Assembly (NCBI GenBank): GCA_030272585.1
Contig: BSYQ01000013.1
Span: 1,984,001 to 2,048,000 of the forward strand
Length of the DNA stretch: 64,000 nucleotides
Origin: Bryopsis sp. KO-2023
Lineage: Eukaryota; Chlorophyta; Ulvophyceae; Bryopsidales; Bryopsidaceae
Reading direction: 5' to 3'
The translations under genes and the position numbers were made by a program. How positions within the stretch are numbered: the stretch's first letter is position 1; the number at the start of each line of letters is the position of its first letter. The notes below the pieces were generated by a model. It had not been told where the DNA came from, made no database searches, and saw nothing but the letters and a program-made list of their open reading frames with translations. Below are positions 11,205 to 22,349 of the stretch, in pieces.

Positions 11205-13971
11205 ATGCCACGGGAACGCGAAAGGTCGAGGTCTCGCGAACGGCGCCGTCGTCGTTCGGGCTCCAGGGACCGTCATCGTCGCCGCTCCCCATCCCCATCT
11301 TCCACCAGGAGAAAACGTTCCGCGTCCCCTGCCAGGAGGGATGCGAGAAGCAGCAGGAGCAGAAGGTGAGGGCATGCCACGCTTTTCGTTATATTCGGCT
11401 TGTTGTTTTTTTTTTTAATGCGACCCCATCGCTTCGAAGGAAACGAGGGATGAGTAGAGTAGCGTTCGTCCGACTGGTATCGTATTCCGTTTTTTTTTCC
11501 CGGGCGAAGGATGCGGGCTTCAAAACACAATCGAACCGTGATAATTCGGAACTAGTGAGCAGCGCCCTTCACGTTTTTTTGAGTGTTTATATGCACGAAG
11601 GTTTCCAACGAAAATCTGTCCAAAAACACAAGCACCCCCATCTTGATTATACCCCCATGAGGGTTGAGTTTAGAGATATAAATAGTCCAGTTCTTTTTTT
11701 TTCATGCTTCTTGGTTTTTACAAGCCGCGATACCTGTGTGTATTTTTTGATACACTCTTCGGTAGTGGTTTTCGAAGTGGTTTTCTTTGCATGTATTTTC
11801 TTTCCTTATTGGTTCTATTTTATAAATCATTTTTTTTGGGGGGGGTTCCTGCATATCCTTCATAGCTTTTGTGGGGTTTTTTCTTTTTCTTAAAAGTGTT
11901 TTTCGACACTGAGGCTGGGTTTTGTGGAGCCCATTCACTGTGCAAAACAATATGACTTTCCGATTTTCTTTTTCTTTTTTTCTTTTTTTTGTGCTGTTTT
12001 GACTTTTTTCTTTTTCCCAAGAGAGGAGAAACATGAGAGGGGATTCCAGGAGGAGCCGAAAGAGGGTAGACCTCGAAAATCAGCTTTCAGCGAGGCATCA
12101 TCTCAGGCACAAGTGAGCACCCACGATATTGTACATCTTTTGGGTAACGTAAGAAACGGGCTGACCACAACAACAATAACAAGAATTTGGAAATTTAAAG
12201 GGGAGGGTTAAAAATGGCAAAAAAAGTAAATAATTTTTCATTTGGCTGGTCCCGAGGGGGGAAAAAAGGGGGGGGGGAAATAGGTATGTTTTTGGTGCTT
12301 CTTGTGGTGATGTGATAGTTTTTTTTTCTAAAAAGGGAAAATTTTCGTCTTTTTCTCTGGAGCCTTCTTTTCTCCCCTTTTTTGGGGCACTGTGGTTGAG
12401 AATTTCTTTGTTCTTTTTTTTCAGTCGTAGGATATTGTTTTGGAATTTCGCACGCAGTTGTGTTTGTTGTTAAGAACTGCATCATGTTGTGGTTTAATGA
12501 TCATTCGTTTTCTTTTCCCTCATAAATTGCCCTTCAATGATTCCCTTAACTAGCCCATTTGCTCCCAAACCATGTGGTTTTTCCAGCCCCCCCCCTCCCC
12601 CCCGGGGCAGAATAACCGCCCAAGAGGTTCAAAAAGAAGCGCAATGAAATTCCGTTTTCATATTTTCTTGATGAGCAGGCACAGGCGCTCCAACAGCTGC
12701 AGCAGCAACAGCTCCAGAGACAGCTGTTGGCTCAGCAGTTGCTCCTACAGCAGCAGGCAGTCACTGGGACGAATGCCATGATCGCAAACAAGAAGCAAAG
12801 AGAGGTGTACGTCGGAAATCTGACCATCGGAGTGGTCACGGCAGACATGCTGAGGGAGCTGTTCAACGGAGCACTCTCGTCGTTGGTTCCAGACCCCGTC
12901 ACGAACCCTCCAGTAGTCAGTGTGGCGATGGATGCTTCAGGTGATGCTCAGTGACCAGCACCTTGAAAAAAAAAGGCACATCTGATCCGTCTGATCCATC
13001 TGATCCAGACGATCACATGATGCTTTACATTGGAATGTGTGTATGGCCTGCTCTGTTATGGTGGTTTGGGCTGGGAAAAAATATACATATCTACAGATGA
13101 AAATGTTTTTTGGCATGAACCCACTAGGCCGCTTTGGATTTGTGGAGCTACGCACCGAAGAGCTGTCGACAGCTGCCATGCAGCTGGACAAGGTGGAGTT
13201 GTGCGGGAGGCATGTGAATGTGGGGAGGCCGAAAGGATACGTCGAGCCGCCCTCGAGCGCTGCGTCGAAAGCGAAGCTGGGTCTAGCACAGATGTTTGCG
13301 GCTTCCCTCAATTCAGGGCCAACCACGGTCGTTTTGCTGGAGAATATGGTGAAAGTTGGGACCATCCGGGAGGAAAATGAGCGACTGGATGTGAGTGGAT
13401 GGATGTTGGGTTTTGTCCAATGTATGGGTGGAAGATTTCAATTCTCAATAGTGGGAAAACTTCGTATTACGCCCCATTTACAGATGCTAAAGAATGGTCA
13501 ATGATGCGTGCCAGAGTCTGACCTGCTGATATCTGCTGAAGAACAGTCCCCCTTTCCCTTCTCTTCTGGCCAAAAAGGTTTTTCAGTGGGTGTGGAAGAT
13601 GACCTCCCGTCCCCACCCCACCCCCTTTTTTTTTTCTAACTCCTAAGGGTTAAGGAAAAACATCTGATTGTTTGGTGCTGCTTTCTGATTGTGTGGTGCT
13701 GCTTTCCCAGCTGATCGACGATGCTCGGGATGAGTGCCGGAAGTGTGGGACCGTTCTCGGGGTGGTCTGTCCGAGGCCGCCAGACAGTCTGGAAGACGAT
13801 CATGCCACCCAAATTTACGTCAAATTCCTCACCATCGAGGAAGCCAAACGCACCAAAGACGTAATGGATGGAAGAGCTTTCGACGGAAATAAGATCAAAG
13901 CCACTTTCGTTCCGGAATCAGATTTCGCTCGAGCAGAAACCGGGGAATGGATTGCAGAGAGGGGGACGTAG
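11205..13971 (+). CDS. SR-type splicing factor with one RRM and a C-terminal U2AF homology motif (U2AF65-like)
   Basis: Exons 11205-11365, 12022-12112, 12676-12940, 13128-13390 and 13711-13971 join in frame to 346 residues. Residues 1-54 are an RS-rich domain (MPRERERSRSRERRRR), 85-110 are Gln/Leu-rich, and an RRM spans about 126-213 with RNP2 VYVGNL and RNP1 GRFGFVEL. A UHM fold follows (about 238-346: TTVVLLENMV, DDARDECRKCG, IYVKF) with the R-x-F motif (GRAF) that in this family binds the tryptophan of SF1 or SF3b ULM peptides. The family role is 3' splice-site recognition in the nucleus. U2AF65 usually has RRM1-RRM2-UHM in about 450-570 residues; here only one RRM precedes the UHM, and a 25-residue linker leaves no room for a second. 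It may be a shortened U2AF65 or a PUF60/CAPER relative. Confidence 0.82.
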
Positions 13972-14800
13972 AGGGAGGGCTCAAAAAGAATTCATATTGA
14001 AGAAAAAATGTGCAGTACACATTTTTTTTTCTTTTTCTGTTCTTTGTGTGTGTGTTTCTTTTTCTTTCTTTCTTTTTTGTCCTTTTTGGTGTCCACAGGT
14101 GAGATATTGGCCGTCTTTGGGTGTGGGGGAAAAAAAAGAAAAAGAAAGACTGGGGATGGCCTCTGGAGAATCGGAAAACGAAAAAAGTGTGTGTGTGTAG
14201 GGGGAAAAATGAGAAATGTTGTGGTGGTCTCGATCGAGAGAGGTACGAGGAAGGGTTAAAAAAAAGAAAAAAAAAACAGCAAACGAACAACTGCCAGTTG
14301 TGGGGGGATTAAAGGGAGGTTCATGGTAGTGTCAGGAATCTTTAGAACTTGTCTTTTTTTGCGCTGGAGGCCGTTTTCTATTTTGCGACATCGATTTCGG
14401 AAAAACAGTGATTGAGTTGGAAAAAGAAATCAGTTTGGGGGAGGGTGGTTTGTTTGTTTGTGTGTTTTTTCCCACTTGGTGTTTTTAGTTTCATAGATTT
14501 TGGAGACCCTTGTGATTGGACCAAGTCAAGAGGGGAAAAGACTAGTGTGAGTTCGAAAGAAAAAAAAAAAAAAAAGAATGACCCATATGTGCTGAAGATT
14601 TTTTTTGGGTAAGCGCTTAGATATATATATTGTAAGGGACTTTTGATGGATGCTTTTTGGAGGGGGAAAAAAGGGGGAGGGAAGATAGGTTTAAAAAAAA
14701 AAAGAAAGAAAATGGAGGTTAATGAAAAAGAAGAAGAAAAGCCTTGTGTTGCCACTTGTTTGTTATACTAGCAAAAACAAGATCACTGAAGGGTGCCTTT

Positions 14801-14865
14801 GTGGTGTGCTGTGGTGTGCTGTGTTGTGTTGTGTTGTGTTGTGTTGTGTTGTGCTTGTGGTGTGT
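14801..14865. repeat. (GTGTT)n microsatellite
   Basis: Two imperfect GTGGTGTGCT units are followed by about six exact GTGTT copies and a degenerate tail. Confidence 0.85.
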
Positions 14866-15021
14866 TGTTAGAAAACAAAAGCTAGTGTGGGGCATCGTTC
14901 AGTTTTGAAAGGGAAGGGCAGCTTCTCCCTTTCGATAATTCAAGAGAGAACAAAAACAAGGGAAAGGTAAGTTCTGTTGCAATCGAGGGGGATGTTTGCT
15001 GGGCTTATTGGAAAAAACCGC

Positions 15022-15041
15022 GGGGGGGGGGGGGGGGGGGG
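15022..15041. repeat. G20 homopolymer
   Basis: Twenty consecutive G on the plus strand in intergenic DNA. Such a run can form G-quadruplex DNA and is also a common site of assembly error, so the exact length is uncertain. Confidence 0.85.
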
Positions 15042-15792
15042 AAAGGTGTTTTTGCTTTGCCAAGGGTTTGTGATGGGAACTTGTTTAAATCGGAGAAGAT
15101 AGAAAGAAATGGAAAGAATGATTCCCATATGCATTTGATGAGAAGGAAAATGCTTTTCCGAAAAGGCTCCATATACAAATGCTAATATGCCATGCACGAT
15201 GAGGTTCATGTAAAGACCTCCTGGCTGAATTCCTATGCCCTCTGTTGTCAACAATTCAACAATTCTGCCTATGAAAAGCTCTGTCTGCGCTGGGCATGGG
15301 TGACCTCCATTCCAAACAAACAAAGATAAATTATGTTGTGGAGTTCCATTCCACGGGTACACCAAGAAACCAGGATGTTGGGTTAGTAATGGGTGGTGTG
15401 GGTGAGGGAGGTGACAGAAAGGTGATGAAGGATAATGACAATAGGCCCAGTGGCTCCTTCATACTCTCCACATACAGACACAGTCACCTTCCAGGCCAGA
15501 ACCCTCCCAATTTCTCAACTGTAAAACTGCACCCAGCATGGTCATGATAGTGGGAAGGGTTCCTGTCAGGTAATCGAAAAAACACCAAATATGAAGGACT
15601 CCATGAAGATCAATGAAAAATCAGTGAATTCAAAAAACCCAAACATCTCCACACCCAACTATCCTTCCTCTCCCCAATTGGCTGAGCCATACAAAACTCA
15701 ACGGAAGCCAGTTTTGGCTGCATCTTCCTGTACCTTTCTTGTTTGGTGTTGATTTTTGGTGTGTCATCCGCAGATTTAGTGCAAGCCAAACC

Positions 15793-18700
15793 ATGCTGCA
15801 ACTCGTCCATTGCTCCGGCTGCCACCCTGGGAGTTGGCCGACTTTCCAAAAAAGAAAGCTGCAATCATCAGCGCATATCGTGGGCGCCCTGCCGCGCACC
15901 CCCGCGCATCCTGGCCTACGAATATCAAGCAGAAGGGCGCAACAGAGTGCGCACGTCCCGTGCGCCGTCAGTCTGAGCGCTTCCGCCCCTTTATCCTCGC
16001 CATTTGTATCGTCATGGCTCGTGTGGGCGGCGCTGGCTTTCGCCAGTGCGGCTGGACTGTGGTAAGGAGTGGATAGCGATTTCTTTTCGCTTTTTCTTTC
16101 AGAAAGTTCGACCCGCCGTTAACTCGAGACGTGGATGGTGTGCAGGTCGGAGGAAACGAAAATCGGCAGAGAGTTGAGCGGGTGCGATGCAGGAGACGTC
16201 AAGCAGGACTTGACGTCTTTTGCCAAATCGTAAAGTCGTCGAGATGTTGCGGAATCTTTCGATGTGCCACCTTTCAAACAAAATCCTCTTCTTGATTTTT
16301 GGGACAAACATTTGAAATATCTTGATAAACATTTCTTATTTTTTTTTGGTGTTTTTTTTTCAATTGCAGGGCTCTGGTGGCTACATTAATCGGATTGATT
16401 CTGACGAACTCAGGTGTCATCCCTGGAAATGCTCCCCAGTATGACATCGTGAACAAATATCTTCTTCCACTCGCGGTTCCGCTTCTTTTATTTTCTGCTG
16501 ACCTCAGGTAACTGAATGAATGGAAATTGAATGAATAGAATAGGTGAATGGAAATTTTGCAACCCCCTGTGACTAATCCCCAACCAACTCTTTCCCTGTG
16601 CTCTTCCTTCTAATTTCTGAAATTTTATCATCAGATTTACAGACATTGGTAAAAGCTGCTGTACAATTGAAAAGCTTGAGGGAGATTCTTGCCAGTTTGT
16701 GATTCCATGGCAGCATGCATCAATTTTCATTTTTTTTTAAATTTGTTTTTTTTCTTTTTGGTTTCGTTACAGTTTTATACATGCAATCATTCGCTACAAT
16801 CATGTTCAACTTTTTTCATTGGCATGTTCTATAGTGAGGCCTGATACTTGAATTGTTTTTTTCATTTTCGTCAAATGCTTAACATGGAGGCCTGATGAAA
16901 ACCTTATGTAAAACCTTATCCACCATGGAAAAAAGAGCGATATAAACCTTAATGCTCGATTTTTTTGACCAATTTTTGCCACATTGAACCTCCTGGCTCT
17001 TCTGGATGCGACACATTCGGCACATCTCCTGTTTTCAAAATTTCCTTTTTTCTTTTTTTTCTTCCCAGACGGGTAATTCGAGATACTGGAAACCTTCTCA
17101 TCGGATTCTTGATCGGGGCATTCAGCACTGTGGTGGGAACTCTGGTTGCTTATTTGGTTTTCCCTCTAAATGGCATGGGTTTGGATGGGTGGAAAGTTGC
17201 AGCCGCTCTTTGTGCCAGGCATATAGGTCAGATGATTGTTTTGTGCGACCAGTTTATTCATGAATTCTTCCCTTCCCGTTTTTGCTTTAATTCGGGAGAT
17301 TTTCAGTTGATTATTCGAAAACCTATTTTGGAACCCCACACCCACCCACCCCAATCGTTTGGTCCCTGCCTCAACATTTTCTTAATTTCTCAACCATTGC
17401 ATTTGTTGGTCTGTTAAAATTTCGGTTGGGTTTGGCCTGTTTTTCCAATGTTAATTGTCAGTCATGCAGGCAAGGATGCATACCACCATTTTTTGAATGC
17501 AACATAAAATTTGTTGAATCAACAGGGGGTGCCGTGAATTTTGTTGGAGTGGGGGAAGTTCTGGAACTGGGTGCTTCGGCTTCAATGGCAGCTCTGGCTG
17601 CCGACAATGTGCTGTGCGTCGTTTACTTCTCGACGCTCTATGCCTTAGCCAAGGGCATCGGTCCAGAAAAGACGCAGAGTGAAGGGGTTTCAATTCCTGC
17701 CGATATGGCCAGCAAGCAAGATAATATTGTACGTACAATACCATCAGATCTCACCAGCATCCATCCCCATATAGTTTTTGCTTTCTTTCCGCATATGAAA
17801 GAAATGCATTAGAATAAAAACTTGCGCAAAAAGTATGCCTAAATATAGATTCGAATAACGATAAGGTAGAATATATATATGTGGGTGGAAGGGTGTTTAG
17901 TGTTTCTGTGGAAAGGGCTGCTTTTGAGTGGTTTTATTCAGTAAAAACCATATTTAATGTTGGCAAAAAAAAAAGAATTATGAGCCATTGGTATTCTCCA
18001 AGCACCCCCCCCTGTTGACTAACCGTTTCAGTTCTTGCCGTGGTTGAACAAAATTAAATCTTTTTTGTTGCAGATTCTCAAAGGATGCACCGGGTTGGCC
18101 CTTTCTGCCTCCATATGTTTTGCGGGAGTATATCTATCGCATTTGATCGGCATCAAAGGCGCGGCCATTCCTGCAATAACAGCCATCACCGTGCTTCTTG
18201 CCACCCTTTTTCCGAAACCGCTTTCGACATTGGTTCCAGCCAGCGAAAGCTTGGCCACAATTTTAATGCAAGTAAGAGAAAAAAAAAGCAAAAAAAAAGC
18301 AATTTGAACGAGAAAGAATAAGAAACGATTTCAACAACCCACCCAACTGAGTTGTGGAGGTACATGCAGCCATCGCATTAAAATTTGCACTTGAAATATG
18401 TTTTGAATTTTCCACTTCAAACTTGGCCATTATTGTTTGGGGTTGAAAATGGGTTGCCCCTAGACACCCATGAAAATGTGAAGGATTTGTGGTGTGCAGT
18501 TTTTAACCGTTTTGACATGTTGGAATCCTCCCTCTTTTTCTTCACAGTTCTTTTTCGCCTCGATCGGAGCCAGCGGCAGTTTGAAAGCTGTAGTAACGCA
18601 GGCCCCGGTTCTGTTTTGCTTTTGCTTGACACAAATCGCTGTTCACTTGGGCCTGATTCTTGGCATCGGAAAGCTTGTTGGACTTTCAAGAAAAGACCTA

Positions 18701-19168
18701 TTGATTGCATCCAATGCAAATGTTGGAGGTAGGGAAGAATTCTCCCCCAACCCCCCTTTTTCTCTCAATTCTGGCAAAAAAAAGTTGGAAAAAAACACAA
18801 TACATGAGGCTTTCACCGCCATCGATGCAGCATATTTGCGAATATTGTTTTGAAAACACACACACAAAAAACGAGATCCCAGAACCTGTGTTGGAATGTC
18901 GTCTGATTTCAATTTCTTATCCACTTCTTTTTTGATGTATTTGTTGCTTTATATATATTGTTATTTTGAATTTTTTTTTCTCGATATTGTTTCCTTTTTT
19001 CACTTTTCGGCCGGCGACAAACCAGGTCCAACAACGGCAGCTGGGATGTGCGCAACGAAAAAATGGAAAAATTCCGTCGTGCCGGCTCTGCTGATCGGAA
19101 CCTTAGGCTATTCGATCGCAACTTTTATCGCAATAGGGCTGGGATATGGAGTGTTGAGGAAAATGTGA
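15793..19168 (+). CDS. DUF819 family membrane protein, predicted plastid envelope or thylakoid
   Basis: Exons 15793-16061, 16146-16181, 16370-16507, 17069-17226, 17526-17728, 18074-18271, 18548-18728 and 19026-19168 join in frame to 441 residues. The first 65 or so residues are Arg/Ser/Pro-rich without a hydrophobic core, which suits a transit peptide. About ten hydrophobic helices follow. Family signatures seen are ALVATLIGLILTNSGVIP, PLAVPLLLFSADLR, HIGGAVNFVGVGEVL, AADNVLC and the late SNANVGGPTTAAGM. DUF819 proteins occur in bacteria and in plant plastids; their substrate is not established to my knowledge, though the fold resembles sodium-coupled carriers. Exon 2 is a 36-base microexon fixed by the conserved LWSEETKIGRELSG. 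A TGTAA lies about 55 bases after the stop and could serve for polyadenylation. Confidence 0.88.
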
Positions 19169-20203
19169 CGAGAATGTCCCAACAGAAATTTCAACTTCTT
19201 TCATACCCTGCAAAGGAATATCGTTTGTTGTAAAAAAACAAGCAAATGCAAGGCAGATGAGACTTGAACTTTTTAATTTTCTTTTTTTTTGCAATGCAAC
19301 CTTTTACCAAATTCTTGACTTTTGACGTATTCAGAATGGCCACAATCATTGCTTCCATGACAGTCATGGAAATCCTATCAACAATTTCGTGTTTCTTGTG
19401 GTGTGCATCTGTCAAATCTTTGGATCCAGAGCCAACCCTGGATAGAGAACGTATCCTGTGAGTTCATCCATGTCTGTTGATCGCGTTCGGATCAAGTCGA
19501 TGGTCACAGAGATCCGCGGGGGCCGGCACGCTGGGGTGTGCTTACGCCCCGTCTTACAAGCCTTGAAAAACGGATATTGTTCATACAGTAATAGCCCCTT
19601 AAGTCCTATTCCAGTTTCTGGCACGGCTAATGTAATCAATCGAGCCTTTTTACGGAACAAACGCATGTTGGAAGATGCCCATATTTGGAAATGGAACTAG
19701 TTGCTTTTTCAATTTTAGCCGACAATCAATCTCCTTCAAAACGCCACTGACCTTGTGGTGGTCCATACCCCTTTCCAAGAGAAAGGGGAACAAAAAGAGA
19801 GAGAGAGAGGGGGTCACCCAACAGGTTTTGTTGGCGTTACATCTTCCTGACGTTACATCTGTGGGTATTAACATGCGGCACCTCCATACGTTCCAAACTT
19901 TTTTGCCAGCTCCACTGCAATTTAATTCCTCCTTTTTCTTCTCTCACAACGAGGGGGTCGAAGCTCCAAGCACCCCAGCTTCATGAAAAAAAGAAACAAG
20001 TTCCATTCAGTTTCGTTTGAAAGTCAACCATTACTAAAAATTCTTTGAGAGTGCAGTCCAGTGTGACTTCAGAGAATCTGGCGCGAAATCCTCCTTCGCT
20101 CTTTGCTTGCGGTCTCCTTCAGGCACACACACACAAGCCAAAAATCTCGTCGAGGGGAATACCTATCGCAAGCGTTTTTCTCGCTCGATTTTGTCAGACA
20201 GCG
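19169..20203. other. intergenic DNA, nothing recognised
   Basis: Frames up to 90-100 codons exist but lack domains, and none can be spliced into a longer reading frame. T-rich near 19270 and purine-rich near 19790. The last part (about 20000-20203) is probably the leader of the MPC1 gene. Confidence 0.45.
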
Positions 20204-20575
20204 ATGCTTTCGAAGGTGGCGAAACCTGGGCTGATGTCCCGAGCCAGGGCTTGGGCCGTTTCCGAAGAGGGAATATTCACAACCCACTTCTGGGGCCCCG
20301 TGGCCAATTGGGGCTTCGTTCTAGCGGGAATGGCGGACGCGCAGAAGGAACCCGACCTTATTTCCCCCAAAATGACGGGAGTCTTGAGCGTGTACAGTAT
20401 TCTGTTCATGAGATTTGCTTGGAGAGTCCAGCCCAGGAATTACCTGCTGTTGGCGTGTCACTTCAGTAACGAATGCGTTCAGCTCTATAACTTGCAGAGA
20501 TGGTACGGTTGGTATGTGGCGGAAGGCGGCCAGGAAAAGAAGAAAGCTCCAGCTTTAGAGGGAAAGCCTGAGTAA
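20204..20575 (+). CDS. MPC1: mitochondrial pyruvate carrier subunit 1
   Basis: An intronless frame of 123 residues. MPC1 pairs with MPC2 in the inner mitochondrial membrane to import pyruvate. Family signatures are clear: [37 protein letters not shown] and [13 protein letters not shown], covering the three short membrane helices. The length fits the family (about 105-130). Start chosen at ATG 20204, giving a short basic N-terminus ([16 protein letters not shown]); the frame is open further upstream but without another ATG. The C-terminus carries a Lys/Glu-rich tail of about 15 residues. No MPC2 partner lies in the window. It is the only recognised host gene here with no intron. Confidence 0.92.
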   Translation: MLSKVAKPGLMSRARAWAVSEEGIFTTHFWGPVANWGFVLAGMADAQKEPDLISPKMTGVLSVYSILFMRFAWRVQPRNYLLLACHFSNECVQLYNLQRWYGWYVAEGGQEKKKAPALEGKPE

Positions 20576-22349
20576 TGATCAAAACAAGCAAAAAAAAACA
20601 ATTCTGTAGGGGGTCTCCCTTGGGGCTTGGGGGGAAAAAAACAGAAAAAAAATGCAGCAACTCAATATTAGTCAGACAGGGCGTGTCTAGAACAAATCCA
20701 GAAAACAAAGGGAGGAAAAATTATGAGGATATCATGGCTTTTTCTGTTTTTTTGGTTTCTTAACCGATGGAGGGAAAAAAAAGGGTTCATTTTCAGGGTT
20801 GCTTTTGAGAAAATGAAAGTACTTAACTGGAGAATTCTGGGCTTTGAAAATCAACTGACTACATGAGCTGTGGAGAATTTATCACTCCAAAGAAAGGGAA
20901 AAAAAAATGTCGATTTGAAATTGTGTTGCTTTTTGATGGTGGTGGTGGGGGAGTTGGATTTTTGGAGCTGGCATGGAGAGAGGTTTGGTTTTCGAATAGA
21001 TAGCGTTCGGCAGCTTTGGCGGTAGGTTTTTTTCTGGGGGGGCGGTTGGGATCGATGCACTGTCTGTCGAAAGAATTTGTTTGGTTGCTTCGTGGACCAC
21101 AATTCGAATTCATGGATTTTTTTAAAAATGTATTCTCTCTTTTTTCTAGGTAGCATGAACGCTCATTATAGCACACATTATAATACGCATGTGTTTCCCT
21201 TCATGAAGTAAGACAATACTTGTTCGAATCATCAATCGGTGGATTTTTTGGGGGGAGGGTCAAAAGAGGACAAGAAAAATCCCCTTATCCTCTCTTTATA
21301 GTTGATCTTAACTTCCAGAAATTCCACGGTCTGTTCGCCCTTGGGTACTGGCTCCAACCACTTTTAAAAAGAATGGGTTCGGAGCTGGTTAGAAAAAAAC
21401 AAACAAGCAAGAAAACTGTTGAGGGAAGCTTTTGCCAAGGAGCGAATGCTGTGATAGGGGAGAACTATTCACTTACTATTGGTCTCAAATGTTACTGAAT
21501 TCCAATCCGCCATCAACTCAGTCCTTGATTTCCATCCCAGCTCGGGCAAGGATCTGAATGATTCATTGGCTTGCCGGAGTTGAAATGCATTTTTGTGGCA
21601 GATGCATTTCAAAGAACCGAATACAAGCAATATGGAATCGATGATATTACTCATCTTTTGGGAATGTCTGTACACCAAGAAAATGAAATGCGGGCGGCCT
21701 CTTCAGCTGGCCTAACCCGACCGCCCATGATCCATCCAAAATTTAATCTTTCGATTCTTGTTGCTTGAATTATGTTTGTTTGTTTGTTTATTGCTCCGCT
21801 TGAAATAAAATAATCGAAGCGTTGGAGGAGAGTGACCTTTTGTTTCTCACATCCACAACACCAGAGCTGCTTGGAGAACCAAAACACTCCGTTTGTGTGT
21901 GTTTCTCAGAACCGTTTTATATGCGTTTTCTTTTTCCCGTTCTTAGTACCTTTATTTTGATTTTTCGGTTCAACTGAGCAATACAAACTGAACCTTCAAG
22001 AAAACAAAGAATCCACACTATTCTTGACCAAGTCAAATTAATCGTCAGACGTCTATTCTTATCTCTTCTGGTTTTATTGGTGCAACAACCGATGCATGAT
22101 CGTCATCACATTTCTGGTGACTGACCCCACTCCATCCATGGCAATGCGCCAGAATACTGCCACATCACTTGTTTAAGCAGTAAGGAATCAACATTCAGAT
22201 GGTTTGCGAGCAGATGGCGGCGCTTTAGTCGTCCCTTCGAATCGGTCGTGCCAGTGTTGGACATTGTAAATTTATTGAAGCATCTGTCTAAAGCAGAGCG
22301 TACCCTCCTGCAATCGAGACCTCGGCATAGACCGCCTATTAAGCCAGAC
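20576..22349. other. intergenic DNA, nothing recognised
   Basis: No frame has a domain or consistent splice sites. The 21480-21780 interval has overlapping frames on both strands without family resemblance. Tracts of T, G and CAAA-like sequence are present. The last 250 bases are open in the F-box frame but lack an ATG, and probably form its 5' leader. Confidence 0.45.

Larger units (their letters stand above)
13972..15792. other. intergenic DNA with microsatellites and a G20 run
   Basis: The 3' flank of the splicing-factor gene is T- and A-run rich. It contains a (GTGTT)n tract at about 14801-14865 and an uninterrupted run of 20 G at 15022-15041. A frame on the minus strand around 15130-15290 reads like a short hydrophobic exon, but it has no partner exons (see rejected list). 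No gene is supported. Confidence 0.5.

Noticed and set aside
11045-11893. 282-codon plus-strand frame
   Set aside because: It runs through exon 1 and intron 1 of the splicing factor in the wrong frame; the Phe-rich end is the T-rich intron.
14940-15365. Minus-strand frame with a hydrophobic exon-like stretch (FIGRIVELLTTEGIGIQPGG)
   Set aside because: It has a possible acceptor but no partner exons, start or family match, and sits beside long homopolymers.
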